Positions 39,626 through 44,382 of a stretch of 44,382 nucleotides of DNA are shown here, in pieces; position 1 is the first letter of the stretch; every line of letters starts with the position of its first letter. Below the pieces are notes generated by a model. That model was not told the origin of the DNA and did not search any database. It worked only from the letters and a program-made list of their open reading frames with translations. Where the stretch lies: the IMG/VR virus record IMGVR_UViG_3300008262_000190, positions 1-44,382 of that record. One strand, written 5' to 3'. This DNA is from a virus. Position numbers and translations under genes: made by a program.

Positions 39626-40519
39626 ATGGCTGAATTCAAGTTCCCCGACGAGATTGAAAAAGAAACCGCCGAGACCAGGGTCGAATACGAGGTCGAAGGC
39701 GAAGGCGACACCGAGATTGAGGTCGTAGACGATACCCCCGAGGTAGACCGGGGCCGTACTCCGATGAAGGACCCCCCTGCGGAAGTCACGGACGAGGAGT
39801 TGTCGCAATACAGTGACAGCGTCAAGAAGCGCATCCAGCACTTCTCCAAGGGATACCACGACGAGCGTCGAGCCAAGGAAACCGCACTGCGGGAGCGTGA
39901 AGAAGCCCTCCGCGCTGCAGTAGCGCTGGCTGAAGAGAATAAGCGGCTCAAGGCTACGGAGCGCAAGAAAACCGTCGATGCTGAGCTGGCAGACGCCAAA
40001 CGCAAGCTCCAGCAAGCGTATGAGACGGGGGATTCTGGACTTCTGATTGCAGCGCAGGATGCGCTTGCCGCAGCAAAAATTGAAGAAGACAAACTGAAAA
40101 GCGGGGAAGGTTCTTTACAGCGCGAAGAAAGTGCGGTACAAACCCCTCCGGCAACTCAGTCGCCGCCCCAAGTTGATCAAAAAGCCCGTGCGTGGCAGCA
40201 AGCCAATCCGTGGTTTGGAGAAAATGAGGAAATGACGGCGGTTGCGTTGGCAGTACACAAGCAACTTGTGAGTTCGGGGGTAGACACGAACAGTGATGGG
40301 TATTACGACGCGATCAACACCCGCATTCGTAATCGTTTTCCAGAAGCGTTTTCCTCTGGAAAGACCCGGAAGTCTGTCGTATCCCCAGCCACGCGTAGCA
40401 CAGCGCCCAAAAAGATCGTGCTGACGCAATCACAAGTGAGTATCGCCAAGCGGCTCGGACTGACCAATGAACAGTACGCCCGTGCGGTTGCGGAAGAAAT
40501 GAGGAAACAAAATGGCTGA
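39626..40519 (+). CDS. Scaffolding protein
   Basis: 297 residues preceded by AAGGAGTAACTC. An acidic N-terminus (KFPDEIEKETAETRVEYEVE, ending PAEVTDEELSQYS) leads into a long central coiled coil (residues 70-170; REREEALRAAVALAEENKRL) and then WQQANPWFGENEEMTAVALA and a basic C-terminus with a helix-turn-helix-like SVIAKRLG-type end (QVSIAKRLGLTNEQYARAVA). This acidic coiled-coil architecture immediately before the capsid genes is that of podophage-type scaffolds, which template prohead assembly and leave. The overlap with the next gene is 8 bases. Confidence 0.82.
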   Translation: MAEFKFPDEIEKETAETRVEYEVEGEGDTEIEVVDDTPEVDRGRTPMKDPPAEVTDEELSQYSDSVKKRIQHFSKGYHDERRAKETALREREEALRAAVALAEENKRLKATERKKTVDAELADAKRKLQQAYETGDSGLLIAAQDALAAAKIEEDKLKSGEGSLQREESAVQTPPATQSPPQVDQKARAWQQANPWFGENEEMTAVALAVHKQLVSSGVDTNSDGYYDAINTRIRNRFPEAFSSGKTRKSVVSPATRSTAPKKIVLTQSQVSIAKRLGLTNEQYARAVAEEMRKQNG

Positions 40520-40961
40520 GAATAGAATTTCACGTGAATTGGACACCCGCGCAAAGGCTGAACGGCCTAAGCAGTGGATGCCTCCCCAACTCCTGCCCGA
40601 TCCGAACCCGGAAGAAGGGTATGCTTTCCGTTGGATTCGCATCAGCACCCTCGGGAACAACGACCCGATGAACGTCTCCTCAAAACTCCGCGAGGGCTGG
40701 GAGCCCGTAAAAGCAAGCGAACATCCTGAGATTCAACTGGGTGGAGGCGGTTCAGGTCGCTTCCCCGACAGTATTGAAGTCGGTGGTCTGCTGCTTTGCA
40801 AAACCCCAAAGGAGTTCACTGAACAGCGTAATGCCTACTACCAGCGTCAAGCTGAAGGGCAGATGCAGTCGGTGGACAACAACTTCATGCGCGAGAGTGA
40901 TGCTCGTATGCCGCTGTTCAAGGAACGGCGCAGCGAAGTGTCTTTCGGACGCGGTTCCTAA
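40512..40961 (+). CDS. Head-module structural protein
   Basis: 149 residues: WMPPQLLPDPNPEEGYAFRW, then RISTLGNNDPMNVSSKLREG and WEPVKASEHPEIQLGG, ending RRSEVSFGRGS. Proteins with this PNPEEGY-F-WIR start lie between scaffold and capsid in many environmental podophages. The mixed strand-loop pattern suggests a capsid-associated or head-stabilising protein. It overlaps the scaffold end. Virion role inferred from position. Confidence 0.68.
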   Translation: MAENRISRELDTRAKAERPKQWMPPQLLPDPNPEEGYAFRWIRISTLGNNDPMNVSSKLREGWEPVKASEHPEIQLGGGGSGRFPDSIEVGGLLLCKTPKEFTEQRNAYYQRQAEGQMQSVDNNFMRESDARMPLFKERRSEVSFGRGS

Positions 40962-40976
40962 TCTAAGGAGTCTTAA

Positions 40977-41786
40977 ATGGCTTATCCGACGATTGAAGCT
41001 CCCTACGGGTTCAAACCCGTAAATCTAATCGGGGGGCAAGTTTTCTCGGGGTCCACCCGGAATTACCCCATCGCCTACAACTACAACACGAACATCTTCT
41101 ACGGGGATTTCGTGCAGTTGACCAGTGGGTATGTGACCCTCCTGGCAAACACCATTGCTGGTAATGCGGCAGTTGGCGTTTTCCTGGGCTGCTACTACAC
41201 CAACCCGTCCACCAAGCAGCGCCTGTTCTCGCAGTTCTACCCTGCGAACACCCTGGCTGGCGACATCACCGCAATCATCTGCGACGACCCGGACACGGTC
41301 TTCAAAGCTGCTGTTGTGACCGCTGCCGGTACGGCGACGATTGCCTCTGCCTCGTCTATCCTTGTGGGTCAGAACATGGCTGGTAACACCAGCACGGGTT
41401 CCGCCTCTACGGGTAACTCGGCGGGTGGTGTTGTGACTGCCACTACCTCCACGGGCAACTTCCGCGTTTTGGGTCTGGTGCCTGATACGCAGATCGTTAC
41501 TGGTGCCACTGTCGTTGCTGGCGGTACTGGTACATCGGTGACTGTGTCTGGTCTGACGGTTGGTCAGGTTATCCCCACCGGGACGGATCTTTTCAACGTG
41601 GTCAATGGTCAGCTTCAGTTCAGTGGCGCAACGGTCAACGGCGCAGTCACTGTGGCGTCCGCGACCAGTCAGGCGCTTACTGTGACCACTATCGGCACGA
41701 CTCTTGCCGGTACGGTCGCCCTGGTGCAATCGCAGGAAGTGTTCGTCAAGATCACCTTCGGCGCTCATCGCTACTACGTTGCTTAA
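40977..41786 (+). CDS. Capsid decoration-like structural protein
   Basis: 269 residues; AAGGAGTCTTAA precedes the ATG. The N-terminus (IEAPYGFKPVNLIGGQVFSG) is followed by a long Thr/Ser/Gly/Val beta-rich region with many TVTV-type strands (residues 115-250). This composition and position directly before the major capsid gene resemble head decoration or cement proteins. No Cys-based or enzymatic motif. Virion role inferred. Confidence 0.7.
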   Translation: MAYPTIEAPYGFKPVNLIGGQVFSGSTRNYPIAYNYNTNIFYGDFVQLTSGYVTLLANTIAGNAAVGVFLGCYYTNPSTKQRLFSQFYPANTLAGDITAIICDDPDTVFKAAVVTAAGTATIASASSILVGQNMAGNTSTGSASTGNSAGGVVTATTSTGNFRVLGLVPDTQIVTGATVVAGGTGTSVTVSGLTVGQVIPTGTDLFNVVNGQLQFSGATVNGAVTVASATSQALTVTTIGTTLAGTVALVQSQEVFVKITFGAHRYYVA

Positions 41787-41799
41787 GGAGTAACTCAAA

Positions 41800-42708
41800 A
41801 TGGCAATTTCACGTGCCCAACTACTGAAGGAACTCCTGCCCGGCCTGAACGCTCTGTTCGGCATGGAGTACAAGCGCTACGGCGAAGAGCACAAGGAGAT
41901 CTACGAGACCGAGTCCTCAGAGCGCTCGTTCGAAGAGGAAACTAAGCTCGCCGGTTTCTCCGCAGCCCCGGTGAAGAACGAAGGTTCGGCCATCCAGTAC
42001 GACAACGCACAGGAAGCCTGGACCGCTCGTTACAACCACGAGACCATCGCTATGGGCTTCTCCATCACCGAAGAGGCGATGGAAGACAACCTGTACGACA
42101 GTCTGTCCGCTCGGTACACCAAGTCACTGGCTCGCGCCATGTCTTACACCAAGCAGGTCAAGGCTGCAGCAGTCCTGAACAACGGTTTTTCCAGCTCCGT
42201 GGTCTACGGTGATGGCGTCTCCCTGTTCTCGACGGCTCACCCGATTGTCTCTGGTGGCACCAACAGCAACCGTCCCGCGACGGCTGCAGACCTGAACGAA
42301 ACGTCCCTCGAAGCGGCTGTGATCCAGATCGCTGGTTGGACGGACGAAAAAGGCCTGCTGATTGCTGCCAAGCCCCGCAAGCTGATCGTGCCTCCTGCTC
42401 TGCAGTTCGTTGCTACCCGTCTGTTGGAAACCAGCCTGCGCGTTGGCACCACCGACAACGACATCAACGCCCTGAAGAACAACGGCTCGATCCCGGAAGG
42501 CTACACCATCAACCACTTCTTGACCGATACGAACGCGTGGTTCCTCCGCACCGATGTTCCTAACGGCATGAAGCACTTTGTGCGTGTGCCCCTGGCAACT
42601 TCGATGGATTCGGACTTCGACACCGGGAACAACCGCTACAAGGCCCGTGAACGATATTCGTTCGGCGTTTCGGACCCCCTGGGCGTGTTCGGTAGCCCTG
42701 GCGCTTAA
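41800..42708 (+). CDS. Major capsid protein (HK97-fold, gpT-like)
   Basis: 302 residues with AAGGAGTAACTCAAA before the ATG. The N-terminal region (LLKELLPGLNALFGMEYKRY) is followed by the E-loop and P-domain pattern AGFSAAPVKNEGSAIQYD, the helix SLARAMSYTKQVKAAAVLNN, the FSTAHPIVSG motif and a late LRTDVPNGMKHFVRVPLATS. FSTAHP and the MKHF end are typical of Mu gpT-like and podophage major capsid proteins. It is the last gene before a strong terminator, as expected for a highly expressed late gene. Confidence 0.92.
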   Translation: MAISRAQLLKELLPGLNALFGMEYKRYGEEHKEIYETESSERSFEEETKLAGFSAAPVKNEGSAIQYDNAQEAWTARYNHETIAMGFSITEEAMEDNLYDSLSARYTKSLARAMSYTKQVKAAAVLNNGFSSSVVYGDGVSLFSTAHPIVSGGTNSNRPATAADLNETSLEAAVIQIAGWTDEKGLLIAAKPRKLIVPPALQFVATRLLETSLRVGTTDNDINALKNNGSIPEGYTINHFLTDTNAWFLRTDVPNGMKHFVRVPLATSMDSDFDTGNNRYKARERYSFGVSDPLGVFGSPGA

Positions 42709-42725
42709 GGGTTTACCCTTAGCAG

Positions 42726-42752
42726 AGGCCCCTTCGGGGGCCTTTTTCTTTT
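42726..42752 (+). terminator. Rho-independent terminator after the major capsid gene
   Basis: AGGCCCC, loop TTCG, GGGGCCT, then TTTTCTTTT. It lies 17 bases after the capsid stop codon and would stop or thin late transcription before the homing endonuclease gene. A second hairpin (TTGCGC/GCGCAA) follows at 42751-42770. Confidence 0.93.
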
Positions 42753-42811
42753 GCGCTTCGCTACGCGCAAACCGGCCCGGTACTACCTAAACCAAGCCAC
42801 CAAATCACTTG

Positions 42812-42840
42812 TTGACAGGCTTTTTGGCATCGGTTAGAAT
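42812..42840 (+). promoter_or_regulatory. Sigma70 promoter of the homing endonuclease gene
   Basis: TTGACA (42812-42817) and TAGAAT (42835-42840) are exactly 17 bases apart, just after the capsid terminator. Transcription would begin near 42847, which rules out the GTG at 42841 as start codon and supports ATG 42868. The selfish gene thus carries its own constitutive promoter. Confidence 0.85.
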
Positions 42841-42867
42841 GTGATCCATGTTCACCGAGGAGCCGAG

Positions 42868-44298
42868 ATGCGCAACATGACTGCCCGAGCCGAAGCGGTA
42901 GCCAAGGGCGAAAAGCATTACTTCACCGGGACACCGTGTAAACAAGGGCACCTTGCCCCCCGTGCCACAAAAACGGGCACCTGTACGGAGTGCACAAAGG
43001 CCGCACAGCAGGCGTGGTTAGCGGCGCGTCCTGAAAAGGGGCTGCAGTACGCCGCTGCATACCGAGAGAGAAACAGGGAACAGGTCCGAGAGAAAGACCG
43101 ACTTGCTCAAGCGCAACGCCGTGCAGATATGCCTGAAGCGCATAAACAGTACCGCCTGGAGCACTATCGCAAAAAAGTCGCTGCAGAAGGGCGTGAGGTA
43201 CGCGCCGCTAATCGCTTGCCGGTTACTGAGCTTGTTGTGCGTTTACAAGAGGTACATGCAGGGAAATTGCAGTACGTAAGCGGGTATCAGTCGATGACCG
43301 ATAACGCGGTCTTCTTGTGTACTATCCACAATAAAGAAACGCTTGCGCATCCACACAACGTGCTTCGCGGGGCCATACCGTGCCCTGCGTGTAACCACAT
43401 GCGTTCGGACAATGAGAATCGTATTGCTGCGTTTCTTTCGCGGTTTTCTACTGTTCAACAACGTAACCGCGAACTGCTTCGCCCGCGTGAGTTGGATGCG
43501 TTCCTTCCAGAGGTGCGACTTGCTATTGAATACTGCGGGGACTATTGGCACAGCCATGGGGATCAGGAATCTGAACGCAAAAACAAGAATCGCCACTACG
43601 ACAAGTACACGGCGTGTAAAGCTCTTGGCATCCGCCTTCTAACAGTCTACGAATCTGAATGGCTAACCCGAGAACACGCGCTCAAACGCCTGATGCGTAA
43701 TGCCGTGGGTAAGGGGAGGGGCAAGCTCATGGCCCGCAAGTGTGCGTTGAAGAAGACGGAGCTTTCCGAGGCACGAGCGTTTTACGAACGGTATCACCCC
43801 CAAGGCGGAGACGGGAGCGGGGAGCACTATGGTCTGTACTGGGGCGATAAGCTGGTCGCGTGTATGCGGTTTACGTTTGGTGCCAATGACAGAGGGGACG
43901 CAAGGACGAGGGTTTGGACACTGACCCGCTACGCTACGCGTGTAACAGTTGCAGGCGGTGCTTCGCGTCTGTTCAAGGCGTTCATCGATGAACAGCAGCC
44001 GACAGAGGTCAAATCTTTCTCAGACAACCGCTACTTTGACGGGGGTATGTACGCGCAACTGGGCTTTGCGCTTGAGGAAGAAACGGGGCCTGATTACCAA
44101 GTGTGGAGCCCCAAAATTGGCCTTCGCCCCAAGGCGCACTACCAACGCCGCAACATCCCCAAACGACTGCTGGAGCATGGGATGACCGAAAACTTTGACC
44201 CTGAGACAGACGCGCGATCTGAATCCGAGATGACATTCTTGATGGGGTGCCGGAGGCTGTATGACTGTGGCAAGAAGAGGTGGGTCTGGAGGGCTTGA
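42868..44298 (+). CDS. Free-standing Vsr-like (EDxHD) homing endonuclease
   Basis: 476 residues. ATG 42868 with GAGGAG seven bases upstream is preferred to the GTG at 42841, which would lie before the transcription start. An N-terminal zinc-finger-like segment (CKQGHLAPRATKTGTCTEC) and a long basic helix precede a second Cys/His region (CTIHNKETLAHP, then CPACNH). The nuclease core is RELDAFLPEVRLAIEYCGDY with E208 and D210, then WHSHG. The C-terminal DNA-binding or repeat domain is KLMARKCALKKTEL to VAGGASRLFKAFI and DNRYFDGGMYAQLGF. This is the phage EDxHD/Vsr-like homing nuclease class (I-Bth0305I type). It inserts itself by cutting an allele lacking it. Confidence 0.85.
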   Translation: MRNMTARAEAVAKGEKHYFTGTPCKQGHLAPRATKTGTCTECTKAAQQAWLAARPEKGLQYAAAYRERNREQVREKDRLAQAQRRADMPEAHKQYRLEHYRKKVAAEGREVRAANRLPVTELVVRLQEVHAGKLQYVSGYQSMTDNAVFLCTIHNKETLAHPHNVLRGAIPCPACNHMRSDNENRIAAFLSRFSTVQQRNRELLRPRELDAFLPEVRLAIEYCGDYWHSHGDQESERKNKNRHYDKYTACKALGIRLLTVYESEWLTREHALKRLMRNAVGKGRGKLMARKCALKKTELSEARAFYERYHPQGGDGSGEHYGLYWGDKLVACMRFTFGANDRGDARTRVWTLTRYATRVTVAGGASRLFKAFIDEQQPTEVKSFSDNRYFDGGMYAQLGFALEEETGPDYQVWSPKIGLRPKAHYQRRNIPKRLLEHGMTENFDPETDARSESEMTFLMGCRRLYDCGKKRWVWRA

Positions 44299-44323
44299 CT
44301 CCCCCACCCCGCTATGCTACCCT
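44295..44323 (+). promoter_or_regulatory. Weak promoter candidate at the end of the window
   Basis: TTGACT (44295-44300) and TACCCT (44318-44323) are 17 bases apart, with TGC just before the -10 box (extended -10). It overlaps the stop codon of the homing endonuclease and could restart late transcription for genes beyond the window. The -10 box is poor, so this is tentative. The rest of the window (44324-44382) holds no complete gene. Confidence 0.3.
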
Positions 44324-44382
44324 GCTACAAACCTAGACCTTCACGCTTGCCGACCGACTAGGCGGACTTCTCCTCAGAGACG

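Overview
The window looks like most of the genome of a double-stranded DNA tailed phage (Caudoviricetes). It carries a large terminase, a portal, a scaffold, a major capsid protein, a family A DNA polymerase and a primase-helicase, packed with almost no spacing. I see no tRNA, rRNA, integrase, repressor, phage RNA polymerase or host chromosomal genes. Shine-Dalgarno sites of the AAGGAG type, sigma70-like promoters and small-gene families that I associate with beta-proteobacterial genomes suggest a gram-negative host, perhaps a freshwater Burkholderiales; the host is inference. The tail tube, tail fibre and lysis genes are not visible. The left end cuts into a gene, so the map probably closes through sequence outside the window.

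Layout. (1) 1-10317, plus strand: end of a proline-rich protein, two repeat-bearing virion proteins and a 2093-residue polyvalent protein with a zinc-protease motif (HELGH), probably an ejected internal virion protein. (2) 10316-34026, minus strand: the early and replication region. From its promoter-proximal end it runs: a 243-residue gene of unknown function with its own terminator; about 800 bp without genes, holding clustered TCCGAACATT repeats and an AT-rich block (candidate origin); a module with two near-identical promoters that encodes a MoxR-type AAA+ ATPase, a DUF2201/VWA protein and unknown partners; a VRR-NUC nuclease; a long chain of very small genes joined by ATGA overlaps; then zinc-ribbon proteins, DUF3310, a GT60-like glycosyltransferase, DNA polymerase A, a Cas4/RecB-like nuclease, a small HNH-like protein, an SNF2-type helicase, a Gp157-like protein, an excisionase-type HTH protein, a candidate ssDNA-binding protein and the primase-helicase. 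It ends at a strong terminator at 10316-10343. (3) 34434-44298, plus strand: small and large terminase, portal, a small conserved gene merged with a GroES-like gene, scaffold, two structural proteins, major capsid protein, terminator, and a free-standing Vsr-like homing endonuclease with its own promoter.

How it fits together. The early genes are transcribed away from the 32.4-34.4 kb control region, and the late genes run the opposite way on both sides. Replication would use the AEP primase-helicase, PolA, the SSB-like protein, the SNF2 helicase and the two PD-(D/E)XK nucleases. The parts most worth following up are the MoxR/VWA module with its duplicated promoter and hairpin, the iteron-like origin region, the glycosyltransferase inside the replication operon, and the collapsed junction at the GroES-like gene.
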